Positions 23,388-32,777 of a stretch of 41,658 bases of DNA are shown here, piece after piece. The DNA is from Bacillota bacterium (lineage in GTDB: Bacteria; Bacillota; Desulfotomaculia; Desulfotomaculales; Pelotomaculaceae): NCBI GenBank assembly GCA_029555205.1, contig JAKPTB010000070.1, positions 1 through 41,658 of the forward strand, read 5' to 3'. How positions within the stretch are numbered: position 1 is the first letter of the stretch; each line of letters opens with the position of its first letter. The notes under the pieces are model-generated. The model was not told the origin of the DNA, did not search any database, and saw only the letters and a program-made list of their open reading frames with translations. A program made the position numbers and the translations under genes.

Positions 23388-23842
23388 AAATCCCCGGACA
23401 CATTTTTTCATGTAAGGTGTGCAGAATTTATCCCATGTCCCTGTTGCGGTAATAATCGTAAGGTAATCGGGAGCCGTAAACGCAAATCAAAGACAGCTTA
23501 TGAAGAGAAGATTTTAATTATCCGCAGACTCGATGTGAAAGCTGCAACCGGATACATCATGAACTTCCGGACTGCCTGGTACCATACAAGCGTTACGCAG
23601 CAGCGGATATAGAACAAGTGCTTGTAGAAGTATAACCGGTTGAATTAGACGCAGATGATGCAACCCTGTATCGGTTAAAGAGATGGTTTTATAACTTGGC
23701 GCACTATCTCTGGGGCTGTCTGAGATCAATCTCTTTACGGTTAGATGGGAACGTGAAAGAGCCGTCCGTCCTGTCACAGTCTGTACACCGAAGAATTGGA
23801 CATTATGTTGGATGTGAGCCTGGTTGGCTGGCAAAAATTTAA
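23388..23842 (+). pseudogene. DUF6431-like transposase-associated gene relic
   Basis: A zinc-ribbon-like sequence, IPCPCCGNNRKVIGSRKRK then YEEKILIIRRL, runs in frame 0 from about 23388. At about 23532 one base is missing (CTCGATGT instead of CTCCGATGT), and the next frame continues RCESCNRIHHELPDCLVPYK RYAAADIEQVLVEV followed by TAA, then a further in-frame stretch (RLKRWFYNLAHYLWGCLRSI) ending at 23842. The CPxC...CxxC plus RRIHHELPD and VPYKRY blocks match the small DUF6431 proteins linked to transposase/integrase elements. At least one frameshift and one nonsense codon make it non-functional. Confidence 0.65.
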
Positions 23843-24330
23843 AAAGAATTTATCTCTTGTCTGCCCGCATCTTTAAATGGCCGGCTTTAAATTTTGACCT
23901 GCAAAAGTTGAGTGAAATAACTCTCTATAAGAATCATTCAAGTATAATTCTTCTAAAAGACTTCTGCAGATTCTTCCAAAAAAATTTTCCTATACGATTT
24001 CCTTCCATAAAATCCCGAGTTAAGTCTTAATTAATAATACCTGCTAAGTACGTTTAATCTCCCTGCTGGCGCCGCTTCAGTTGCATGGTAGTCCTGGCAA
24101 TAGTCAAATATTGTCTATTTTTGATGGTAATTTTATGAATTATATTGAAGGGAATTGGCACTAAATGCTGAATAAGGAAATATTGTTTATTATTGGTGTA
24201 ATGGTCAAAGAACTTTCTTTGTAGAGGGCTGGCTTAAACAGGTTTCAGGTTTAATCAACAAAAAAGGAATTGGTGTCATTACGATTTTCCTTGTGCTTTA
24301 AAGCAACTTGCCGAGAAGGGGTATTAGTTT
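23843..24330. other. AT-rich spacer before the rhs gene
   Basis: 488 bp with no acceptable gene. A broken frame near 24065-24163 (reads LQLHGSPGNSQILSIFDGNF before a stop) looks like a fragment of a lost coding sequence. AGAAGGGG at 24313-24320 serves the rhs ATG at 24331. Confidence 0.4.
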
Positions 24331-27300
24331 ATGAAAACGAGCTCAAAAAAAACCTTCAAATACGTTTTTGTAATGTTTGTATTACTTTTTTTTATTTCGT
24401 TTGCTTTCTCCGGACATTTAGCTGCGGCGACGGCCTGGTCAAGAGGGTATGAAAGGCATCAGTTGCCGGAAATTGATGAAAGTCGGGAGGCTCTGCTTCT
24501 TCATTTAAAACAGATTGAAGAGCATTACCAGGAAAAAGAAAAGCGACTTTCTGATTTGTTGCAGTCATATCAGCAATTACCAATTAGGGAAGATAATCTA
24601 ATTCAAGCCCGGTCCATGATGGAGGCAACCGGTGAGCAGGGCGTAACTCCAATATACACAGTTGATGATCTCATAAACATATCACAGAATATGTCCGCTC
24701 AATACATCCTTATGGTGGATCTTGATTTGTCTGGCGTACCGGACTGGACGCCTTTGATTGGAGCGCAAGATGAGCCATTTAGTGGTGTACTAGACGGCAA
24801 CGGTTTCTCGATCAGAAACTTACAATCCACACAGGGAGGACTTATTAGGGCCAACAACGGAGGTATTATCAAAAACCTGAACCTGCCTGAAGTAAGAATT
24901 AATTACACAGGCAAATATATAAATGAGTTTGGAGCGATATCAGGTGTCAGCTTGGGTGGTCTAATAACTAATTGTAGAGTTACCGGTGAGATCTCGTCTA
25001 TTGATAGTGTTGCCGGCGTTACATCATATGTCTATGAAGCGATAGTCAGCCATTGCATAGTCGATGCAATAATTACATCGGGTGAAGATGCCGGAGGAAT
25101 CACAAATTACAACTGTGGCGGGGTTATCTCAAACTGCGTAACGTCAGGCATGATTTCTAGTACCAGCAGCAACACAATTCAAGTAGGAGGTATCGCCTCG
25201 GCTTCCGAGGGTGATATTGTTGAGTGCTCCAGTTCAGCAATATGCAGTACGCTCAATGGAAGTACCGGCGGTATTGCAGCCGCCTTTTGGGAAGGAGATA
25301 TGAGTGATTGTTTCACCACCGGAGCTATTTCTGGGAATACTTCTACTGGCGGTATTGCAGGCGCCTTTTGGGAAAGTTCAATGACTAATTGTTACGCCAC
25401 CGGTGCAGTTTCCGGGGGAGATAATTCTATTGGTGGTGTTGCAGGTGCCTTTTGGAAAAGTTCAATGACTGATTGTTACGCCACTGGTGCGGTTTCCGGG
25501 GGAGATAATTCCATTGGTGGTGTTGCAGGTGCCTTTTCGGATTCGGAAATGGAAAGTTGTTATGCAAGCGGCAACGTTAGTGGTGAAGAAGTTGGCGGAC
25601 TGGTTGGGTGGACACGCAGTTCAATTTTTAATAATTGTGATGCTGCAGGATCTGTTCACGGTATCCGAAGAGCCGGCGGTTTTGCTGAAAGTTGTACAAA
25701 CAATACCGTTATCAGTTATTGTTATTCCACAGGTAATGTTGCCATTTTGAATGCAGATTATTATGCAGATTATATTGGAGGTTTTATCGGATTAATCGGT
25801 GATAATTGCCTTGTTTCCAATTGCTATTCGTCGGGAAACGTTACTTGCGATGGCAGCGACCCAAATGTTGGCATAGGCGGATTTGTCGGGCAATGTTTCG
25901 GTAGCGTACGGGACTGCACGGCTTATGGCGATGTGCAGGGCTATATTAATGTCGGGGGCATGTTTGGTGTCTGTGGTTCTGTAGATACTAATCCTGACCA
26001 GGAAATTATAAAATGCTATTCTTTCGGAAATGTTCTAAATACAGGTAATAATACCGGAGGCTTTGCAGGTGTTAATTATTCAACAGGAATATCGCAGTGC
26101 TGCGCGCTGGGAAATGTCACCGGACAGGGTGACCATGCCGGAGGCTTTGCAGGTGAAGACCACGGCGCCAGCACTGATTGCTATGCCTGGGGCGATGTCA
26201 CAGGTGTCGATTACGTTGGCGGTTACCTGGGTTACGGCGGCAGCAGGCTTACCAATGTATATTCCAAAGGCCGGGTCACGGCAACCGGTGTAAATGCCGG
26301 CGGTTTAATCGGCAATCAGGATTTTGCAGAAGAAGGCGGCACTGTTACATCCTGTTACTACGATATGCAAACATCAGGACAATCGGATAGTGGCAGGGGA
26401 ACACCTCAAACCACCTCTGCCATGCAGCAACAGGTTACATTCACAGGCTGGGATTTTAATAATATATGGAAGATTCGCGAAGGAGCCAGTTACCCGTATT
26501 TTATAGAAACAGAAATGCAAACCATCTCTAAAGAAACCCTCGGTGTTCGTTCCTATTGCTTCTATGGCCGTGGTTCGGTTAATCTCTCCACCGGAAACTT
26601 TATTATGGAACAAACCGACCTGTTTGTTCCATCCCTGGGTTTGCCCCTCGATTTTACACGTTTCTATAATTCCACCGATATATATACCGGCCCAATGGGC
26701 AAAGGCTGGACTCACAAATATAATACCAATTTAACTGTAAGCAGCGATGGTGTCACTGTTACTTATGCTGACGGACACACCGCCTTGTTCACCAACAACG
26801 GCAGCGGCTACGACCGCCCCGCCGGCTGCTTAGAAACTCTTGAAACCGGGCCTGACAACACTTATATACTCACTTACAAAGATCAGACCAAATATATATT
26901 TAACGCTGGTGGCCAGTTAACCGGCATCACCGATAAAAACGGCAACAGCCTTACCCTGACATATATGGACGGTCTTCTGGTAACGGCCACAGAACCGGCT
27001 GGCCGCAGTCTCAGCTTCACTTATGACAACAACCGTCTTAACCGGGTTACTGACTCTGCCGGCCGGAGCGTAGCTTATGGTTACGACAGTTGTGGCAACC
27101 TGGCTACAGTCCGGGACGTCTTGGGCAATCTTATCCAATATAACTACGATAGGCACGGCCTCACTGAAATAATCGACCCCGACGGTGTAAAAATCACCAG
27201 AAATGATTACGACCACAACAACCGGGTAACCCGGCAAGCCGACGGAAACGGCAATGAAACCGCATACAGCTATGATCAGGACAACTGCCGGACGACCATG

Positions 27301-30300
27301 ACCGACGCCCTGGGCAACAACCTAACTGTTGCTTACGACGAAAAATACCGGGTTACAGATGTCATTTATCCAGGAGATATTACTCTAAGCTTCGCCTATG
27401 ACCGCGACAACAACCTCACCTGCTTAACCGATGCACTTAGGCGGACCAGCTTCTACAGTTATGACGATAACGGCAACCTTCTCATAGCTACTGACCCTGC
27501 GGGTAATACCTCAACCATGACCTACGACAACAGCAACAACCTCTTATCAGTAACAAACCCGGCCGGCAAACAAGTAGCTTTTACATACGATCCCAATGGT
27601 AATTTAATAACTGTAACCGACCCGCTGGGACACAATACAGCTTATACATATGATAATAACGGCTTTCTGCTGAGCATGACCACTTCAGATGCCGGTCCCG
27701 GCGCCGGTACAACCTGTTACACATACCAGGGCGGACTTTTAAAAACCGTCACCGATCCGGCTGGAAACGTCAGTTCATTTGATTATGACGCAGCCGGGCG
27801 GTTGGTGACCTTTACCGACAGCGGCGGCAAAACAACCAATATGTCTTATGATGAGGCGGATAACTTGTTGAATGTCAGCGATCCGCTTGGGAATACCACA
27901 GGCTTTACCTATGACTGGCGCGGCAACATTCTGACCAAAACAGACCCCAGGGGCGGTGTTACCAGTTATTCCTATGACGGGAACGGGATGCTGGTCAGCA
28001 GGGTGGACGCCTTGAATAATGAAACCAGATATGAATATGACGCGGTTAATCAACTGGTAAAACTCACCGATCCCCGCGGCAACGAAACCACTTACAGCTA
28101 TGACGCCCTGGGCAGGCTCACCGGTGTTACTAATCCACTGGGCTACACAACCACAAATCAGTACGATGCTGCAGGGAACCTCACCGGGATAACCGATGCC
28201 CTGGGCAGGAGAGTTTTAACCATCGGCTACAACCTGCTGGACAAGCCCGAAAGCATTGGCGACGCTCTGGGAAACACATTTTTAAGTGAATATGATAATC
28301 TGGGGCGTTTAACCAGCTTGACCAGCCCGGCGAGACACGTGACCAGGTATGACTACGACGATCTGAACCGGCTAAAAACAACAATAGATGCCCTGAGCGG
28401 GCTGGGCAGGCAGGATTTTGACGCTCACGGCAACCTGGTGGCTATGGTGGACCCCAACATAAACAGGACCAGTTACAGCTATGACTCCTCCGACCGGCTT
28501 ACATCCAGAACTTCCGCTGCCTCCAGCGTAATTGCCCTGGAATACAACGCCCGGAACCTGGTCGCTCTTAAAACAAATGCCAGGGGGCAGACAACCACTT
28601 ACCATTACGACGATACCGGCCTGCTGGCCAGCCTCATCAATCCGGACGGGACGGTGTCCTTTACCTACGACCAGAACGGCAACCTCCTCACCGCCACCGA
28701 CAATACCGGTACAATTGAATACCAGTACGACGCCTTGAACCGTGTGATTAAATATATAGACAATCTAGGCAATGTTATCCAATATGCCTACGACGCCAAC
28801 GGCAATCTGAACACCCTGACTTATCCGGGTGGCAGGCAGGTCCAATACAATTACGACGCCGCAGACAGGTTGGTTGAGGTAACTGACTGGGCAGGCAGGG
28901 TCACTGCTTATGAATACGATCCCAACGGCAGGCTGGTGAGGACGACTTATCCCAATGGTGCCTCCGCGACCTATGATTACAATGAGGCAGGAAAATTGAT
29001 TCAAATAAAGGAGGAGGACAACAGCGGCAATACTATCAGCAAGTACAATTATACCTATGATCCTTCAGGAAATATAATCGAAGAAATAAACCACAATGAA
29101 AATGTGCCTTTCACCATGAACGGCGCGGTCATGACCTACGCGGCGGATAACCGGCTGGCTACCTATAACGGGCAGACAGTGGTTTATGACGCTGACGGTA
29201 ATATGACCTACGGGCCTTTAGCCGGCGACATGTCCAATTTCACCTATGACGCCCGCGGCCGCTTGATTGGCGCGGGAAACACGACATACACTTATGACGC
29301 CGGGAACAACCGCACCGGAGTCAGGGAAGGTATCCGGCAAACCAGTTATATAGTCAACCCAAACGCTTCCTTGAGTCAGGTACTGATCCAGACTGGTAAT
29401 CAAAGCGGACAGACCTATTACGTTTACGGCCTGGGGTTGATCGGGCAGGAGTCCTCCGGCGGCGTTTATCACACCTATCATTTTGATCTGCGCGGCAGCA
29501 CGGTAGCCCTGACGAATGAAGCCGGCCAGGTAACCGACCGCTTCCAATACACTCCCTATGGAGAATTGGTCTACCGCAGCGGAAACACCGCCACACCGTT
29601 TCTCTTCTGCGGGCGCTATGGTGTTATGACCGATGAAAGCGACTTGTACTACATGCGGGCACGCTATTACAATCCGGTAGCCAAGAGATTTTTAAGCCCT
29701 GACACGCTGACCGGCCAGGTATCCAATCCGCAATCGCAGAACCTGTATACGTACTGTGAGGGTAAACCGGTGAATTATGTTGATCCCACGGGACACAACG
29801 AGATTGCTGGTTTTATGGAAGAGTATAATGTAGAGTATGATGCTCTATTTATAATGCAAATTACAGAAGGAATCGGAAACCTTGTTGCACCTGAACCAGA
29901 AAACGCCTGGGACATGACAATGGTGCAATTGGAGGCCAGTGGTATTGGAATGCCTCCTGTGATTGCTGCTGGAACTAAGATTGCTGGTACTTCAGGTATT
30001 GTTTTACGCAAGGGTGTTAATAAAGTATATAAAATACCCAATCCCTTGCGTAGAACAAAAAATCTTTCCGGGGAGTGGGTAAAAGTAAATGAATATATGA
30101 GTGAGGCTTCAAGAAAATATCAAAAACAGATAACAGGAAGGGATGAAATATGGTTGCAAAATGGTGTTAGATATGATGGTATGAAAAACGGGATTCTAAT
30201 AGAAGCTAAGGGTGATTATTCTGCTTTTATTGATGAACGAACTGGAAAATTTAAAGTTTGGTTTACTGGCGTGGAGGACATTATTGACCAAGCAGCTAAA

Positions 30301-30432
30301 CAATTGGAAGCTTCTGAAGGAGCGCCAGTTGTCTGGTATTTTTCAGATAAAACCAGTATGGATGTTATAAAAAATTATTTTGAAAGTCAAGGCATTATAG
30401 GTATAATATTCATTTATGAGCCCTTAAAATAA
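24331..30432 (+). CDS. Secreted Rhs/YD-repeat polymorphic toxin with GLUG stalk and C-terminal Tox-REase-5-like nuclease
   Basis: 2033 aa. Signal peptide in the first 33 residues (YVFVMFVLLFFISFAFSG), a short coiled coil (55-85), then about 16 GLUG-type repeats (about 120-690; unit GGIAGAFWESSMTNCYATGA) forming a beta-solenoid stalk. A DUF6531 Rhs N-terminal domain starts near 737 (YGRGSVNLSTGNF, GKGWTHKYN). Dozens of YD repeats run to about 1710, then the Rhs core (YHFDLRGSTVALTNEAGQVT, ARYYNPVAKRFLSPD) ending at DPTGH (1818-1822), the usual toxin junction. The 211-aa tail has Asp1949, Glu1958-Ala-Lys1960 (LIEAKGDY) and a QAAKQLE helix: a PD-(D/E)XK nuclease of Tox-REase-5 type. Its immunity gene follows after 11 bp. 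The protein should be exported and deliver a DNase to competitors. Confidence 0.92.
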   Translation: MKTSSKKTFKYVFVMFVLLFFISFAFSGHLAAATAWSRGYERHQLPEIDESREALLLHLKQIEEHYQEKEKRLSDLLQSYQQLPIREDNLIQARSMMEATGEQGVTPIYTVDDLINISQNMSAQYILMVDLDLSGVPDWTPLIGAQDEPFSGVLDGNGFSIRNLQSTQGGLIRANNGGIIKNLNLPEVRINYTGKYINEFGAISGVSLGGLITNCRVTGEISSIDSVAGVTSYVYEAIVSHCIVDAIITSGEDAGGITNYNCGGVISNCVTSGMISSTSSNTIQVGGIASASEGDIVECSSSAICSTLNGSTGGIAAAFWEGDMSDCFTTGAISGNTSTGGIAGAFWESSMTNCYATGAVSGGDNSIGGVAGAFWKSSMTDCYATGAVSGGDNSIGGVAGAFSDSEMESCYASGNVSGEEVGGLVGWTRSSIFNNCDAAGSVHGIRRAGGFAESCTNNTVISYCYSTGNVAILNADYYADYIGGFIGLIGDNCLVSNCYSSGNVTCDGSDPNVGIGGFVGQCFGSVRDCTAYGDVQGYINVGGMFGVCGSVDTNPDQEIIKCYSFGNVLNTGNNTGGFAGVNYSTGISQCCALGNVTGQGDHAGGFAGEDHGASTDCYAWGDVTGVDYVGGYLGYGGSRLTNVYSKGRVTATGVNAGGLIGNQDFAEEGGTVTSCYYDMQTSGQSDSGRGTPQTTSAMQQQVTFTGWDFNNIWKIREGASYPYFIETEMQTISKETLGVRSYCFYGRGSVNLSTGNFIMEQTDLFVPSLGLPLDFTRFYNSTDIYTGPMGKGWTHKYNTNLTVSSDGVTVTYADGHTALFTNNGSGYDRPAGCLETLETGPDNTYILTYKDQTKYIFNAGGQLTGITDKNGNSLTLTYMDGLLVTATEPAGRSLSFTYDNNRLNRVTDSAGRSVAYGYDSCGNLATVRDVLGNLIQYNYDRHGLTEIIDPDGVKITRNDYDHNNRVTRQADGNGNETAYSYDQDNCRTTMTDALGNNLTVAYDEKYRVTDVIYPGDITLSFAYDRDNNLTCLTDALRRTSFYSYDDNGNLLIATDPAGNTSTMTYDNSNNLLSVTNPAGKQVAFTYDPNGNLITVTDPLGHNTAYTYDNNGFLLSMTTSDAGPGAGTTCYTYQGGLLKTVTDPAGNVSSFDYDAAGRLVTFTDSGGKTTNMSYDEADNLLNVSDPLGNTTGFTYDWRGNILTKTDPRGGVTSYSYDGNGMLVSRVDALNNETRYEYDAVNQLVKLTDPRGNETTYSYDALGRLTGVTNPLGYTTTNQYDAAGNLTGITDALGRRVLTIGYNLLDKPESIGDALGNTFLSEYDNLGRLTSLTSPARHVTRYDYDDLNRLKTTIDALSGLGRQDFDAHGNLVAMVDPNINRTSYSYDSSDRLTSRTSAASSVIALEYNARNLVALKTNARGQTTTYHYDDTGLLASLINPDGTVSFTYDQNGNLLTATDNTGTIEYQYDALNRVIKYIDNLGNVIQYAYDANGNLNTLTYPGGRQVQYNYDAADRLVEVTDWAGRVTAYEYDPNGRLVRTTYPNGASATYDYNEAGKLIQIKEEDNSGNTISKYNYTYDPSGNIIEEINHNENVPFTMNGAVMTYAADNRLATYNGQTVVYDADGNMTYGPLAGDMSNFTYDARGRLIGAGNTTYTYDAGNNRTGVREGIRQTSYIVNPNASLSQVLIQTGNQSGQTYYVYGLGLIGQESSGGVYHTYHFDLRGSTVALTNEAGQVTDRFQYTPYGELVYRSGNTATPFLFCGRYGVMTDESDLYYMRARYYNPVAKRFLSPDTLTGQVSNPQSQNLYTYCEGKPVNYVDPTGHNEIAGFMEEYNVEYDALFIMQITEGIGNLVAPEPENAWDMTMVQLEASGIGMPPVIAAGTKIAGTSGIVLRKGVNKVYKIPNPLRRTKNLSGEWVKVNEYMSEASRKYQKQITGRDEIWLQNGVRYDGMKNGILIEAKGDYSAFIDERTGKFKVWFTGVEDIIDQAAKQLEASEGAPVVWYFSDKTSMDVIKNYFESQGIIGIIFIYEPLK
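25348..25515 (+). repeat. 84-bp tandem duplication inside the GLUG stalk
   Basis: Two nearly identical 84-bp units (25348-25431 and 25432-25515), each encoding GG[IV]AGAFW[EK]SSMT[ND]CYATGA plus VSGGDNSI. Identity is clearly higher than between the other GLUG repeats, so it is recent and may vary in copy number. Confidence 0.8.
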
Positions 30433-30443
30433 GGAGGGGAATA

Positions 30444-31148
30444 ATGCAAAGTCATATCATAATTCTATGGGCAGAAGCCAGAAACGAAGGAATGAAATCT
30501 ATCCTTGATAGAACTTATGCTCTTCTAACTGCTTTTAGGGAGTATGGCCCTGAGTTAAGCCCAAATTATATAAAAGCATATCATAAAAAGGATGCTAAAC
30601 CTTATGACTGGACTTATGAAACATTAGGAGAGCTTCTAAGGAAAGGCTTAGATAAACGTGTATTCCCGGATTTAGGCTATACAATTGGTTTTTTTTCTTC
30701 ATTCAATGATGATGAAGCAGCTGGTATAAGTATTACAACTGGGGTGGCTAATCGCAGATTTAAAAACACTCTGCGGGTAGACTTGCCTTTATCGCTACCT
30801 ATTTATGATAACCCTTCTGTTATAGAAAAATTAATGTATTTATTTAAAAAAATTGTATGTATTTTTGATCCCTTCTGGGGCTGTATTGTAAATGATATTA
30901 ATATTAAACGGTATAATGGTTACTGGCGTAATTTGCTTCCAACCACTGTCCATTGGGTGAACTTTTTTGGAGAATCTATTGTAAAAGAGTTAGGTATTGA
31001 AAGAATTAAAAAAGCCCAGGTTCATACCGTAAAAACCCTAAATAAAGGATTTTTTATGCGTGTAAAGGAGTTCCCGATAGACGATTTTTCAAAGGAAGAT
31101 CTAGATATACAGGTCAATATAAATAAATACTTCGGATTTAAAAGTTGA
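30444..31148 (+). CDS. Imm52-like immunity protein
   Basis: 234 aa from ATG 30444 with AAGGAGGGG 5-8 bp upstream, 11 bp after the rhs stop. Cytoplasmic, without a signal peptide. The sequence (HIIILWAEARNEGMKSILDR at the start, later NRRFKNTLRVDLPLSLPIYD and IFDPFWGCIVND) has the layout of Imm52, the immunity family typically paired with Tox-REase-5 toxins. It should bind and neutralise the nuclease tail of the preceding protein in the producing cell. AT-rich composition matches the toxin tail rather than the Rhs core, as expected when toxin tip and immunity gene are exchanged as one cassette. Confidence 0.85.
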   Translation: MQSHIIILWAEARNEGMKSILDRTYALLTAFREYGPELSPNYIKAYHKKDAKPYDWTYETLGELLRKGLDKRVFPDLGYTIGFFSSFNDDEAAGISITTGVANRRFKNTLRVDLPLSLPIYDNPSVIEKLMYLFKKIVCIFDPFWGCIVNDINIKRYNGYWRNLLPTTVHWVNFFGESIVKELGIERIKKAQVHTVKTLNKGFFMRVKEFPIDDFSKEDLDIQVNINKYFGFKS

Positions 31149-31227
31149 TTAAGTAAATTAATATGTCCAGCAATAGTATGCCAAAACGTAGTTAGTATTA
31201 AAATAAAGCAACAAAAGAGGTGGTAAA

Positions 31228-32385
31228 ATGTTTGGATACCTTTCTTTTTTAAGAACCTCATTTTTATTACTCTTTCTTCTATTCTCAACTTTACCGGCAA
31301 ACGCAGCAGTATATACTTATGATGCGCTTAACCGGCTGACTTCTGTAACATACGATAATGGTCAAAGGATTACATATGATTACGATCCAGGCGGCAATTT
31401 GCTATATGTGGACCATTCCTCAGATAATACTCCACCGATGGTTATCAAAACCGAGCCCGCCGGTGGCTCCACCGGTATCTCCGTGAGCGCTTCCGTATAC
31501 GTTAAATTCTCAGAGACGGTAGTTGAAGACGAAGATTTTGCAGATATCCATATCAAGAGTATTTTTGATAACTCAGTGGTTAACTGTGTTCATAGTATAA
31601 ACAGTGACACGCTTACTATTGATCCCGTAAATAATTTTGCAAACAGTGTAACCTATGCAGTTTATCTTCCTGCAAGTGCAGTAAAAGATACGGAAGGAAA
31701 CAATCTAGAAAATGATTATGTTTTTAGCTTCACTACGGTAGAGTCTGCAAGTGGATTCACTGTTACTTCACCCAACGGAGGAGAAAGCTGGCCTGCGGGT
31801 GCAGTCAAAGAAATCACATGGAATTACGCAGGAGAAGGGTGTCCCACCGACGCCCGGATCTCACTTTACAAAGGTGGTGAATATCAATACATCATAGCCG
31901 GTCACGTCGAACCCGGGGCAGGTACATACAGCTGGAGCATACCCGGGGACCAGGCAGTCGGTGACGACTACCAGGTCAGGATCACAAGCAACAGCGACAC
32001 AAGGGTACATGATTACAGCGACGCTTACTTCAGCATCAGCAAGCCCCTGGTAGTCTCATCACCCAACGGAGGAGAGAGCTGGCCGGCAGGAGCGGTAAAA
32101 GAAATCACATGGAGTTACGCAGGGGAAGGGTATCCTACCGACGCCCGGATCTCGCTTTACAAAGGTGGCGAATATCAATACATGATAGCCGGTCACGTTG
32201 AACCCGGGGCAGGCACATACAGCTGGAGCATACCCGGGGACCAGGCAACCGGTGACGACTACCAGGTCAGAATCACAAGCAACAGTGACACAAGGGTACA
32301 TGATTACAGCGATGCTTACTTCAGCATCAGCAAACCCCTGGTAGTCACTTCACCCAACGGAGGAGAGAGCTGGCCGGCAGGCTAA
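31228..32385 (+). CDS. Secreted mini-YD protein with Big_5 Ig-like and tandem KRE9/KNH-like domains, 3'-truncated by decay
   Basis: 385 aa with AGAGGTGG before the ATG and a signal peptide ending at PANAA. It contains one YD repeat pair (VYTYDALNRLTSVTYDNGQ), then an SbsA/Big_5-type Ig-like domain (about 65-170), then two near-identical 97-aa units (TSPNGGESWPAGAVKEITW, YSWSIPGDQA, DYQVRITSNSD) of the Ser-Thr-rich/Kre9-KNH Ig-like type. The third unit stops at TAA 32383-32385 after a dozen residues, although recognisable repeat DNA continues to about 32465. Likely a surface adhesin. Position after the Rhs-immunity pair and the YD segment suggest common origin. Confidence 0.8.
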   Translation: MFGYLSFLRTSFLLLFLLFSTLPANAAVYTYDALNRLTSVTYDNGQRITYDYDPGGNLLYVDHSSDNTPPMVIKTEPAGGSTGISVSASVYVKFSETVVEDEDFADIHIKSIFDNSVVNCVHSINSDTLTIDPVNNFANSVTYAVYLPASAVKDTEGNNLENDYVFSFTTVESASGFTVTSPNGGESWPAGAVKEITWNYAGEGCPTDARISLYKGGEYQYIIAGHVEPGAGTYSWSIPGDQAVGDDYQVRITSNSDTRVHDYSDAYFSISKPLVVSSPNGGESWPAGAVKEITWSYAGEGYPTDARISLYKGGEYQYMIAGHVEPGAGTYSWSIPGDQATGDDYQVRITSNSDTRVHDYSDAYFSISKPLVVTSPNGGESWPAG

Positions 32386-32465
32386 GTCAATGAAATCGTA
32401 TGGAGGAGTTACGCAGGAGGAAGCTGTCCCACCGGCGCCCGGCTCTCACTCTATAAAAGCCGCTA
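31762..32465 (+). repeat. 291-bp tandem repeat, 2.4 copies, last copy degenerate
   Basis: The word CCCAACGGAGGAGA recurs at 31771, 32062 and 32353, a period of exactly 291 bp (97 codons). Copies 1 and 2 are nearly identical. Copy 3 contains the stop TAA at 32383, small indels and ends near 32465. Confidence 0.9.
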
Positions 32466-32777
32466 AGATTAGCATACAAAAACTATTATAATCCAATTAA
32501 TCCCAGGAGATGAAACCAATGCAAATCAAAAGAGTCAAATCAATAAACATAACAGTTATCAAGAGTAATAATTATCTTAATATTCCAAATTTTGGACTGT
32601 TTTTTAACAAATAATTAATTAAAAATACGTCAATAATTGAATTTTTATGTTACTATAAGATACATGGGGTTCTATTATACATCTGTTTTGTGTCACAACA
32701 ATTTTATTGTGGCAGGCGCGGATGTCCGTATGTAAGCGGCGGAACAAAAATTTATTAAGTGGAGGGGATCTTAGTAA
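32386..32777. other. Repeat remnant and AT-rich spacer
   Basis: The first 80 bp are the decayed third 291-bp repeat (still encoding SYAGG.CPTGARLSLYK in a disrupted frame). The rest is AT-rich and shows no gene. GGAGGGG (32761-32767) serves the next ATG. Confidence 0.5.

Noticed and set aside
23824-24030. 68-codon frame after the DUF6431 relic
   Set aside because: Overlaps the relic, lacks an RBS, and its Lys/Ile/Phe-rich content is expected from AT-rich non-coding DNA.
31762-32465. Repeats considered as a CRISPR array
   Set aside because: The unit is 291 bp, in frame and protein-coding; no short repeats with unique spacers exist here or near the Cas4-like gene.
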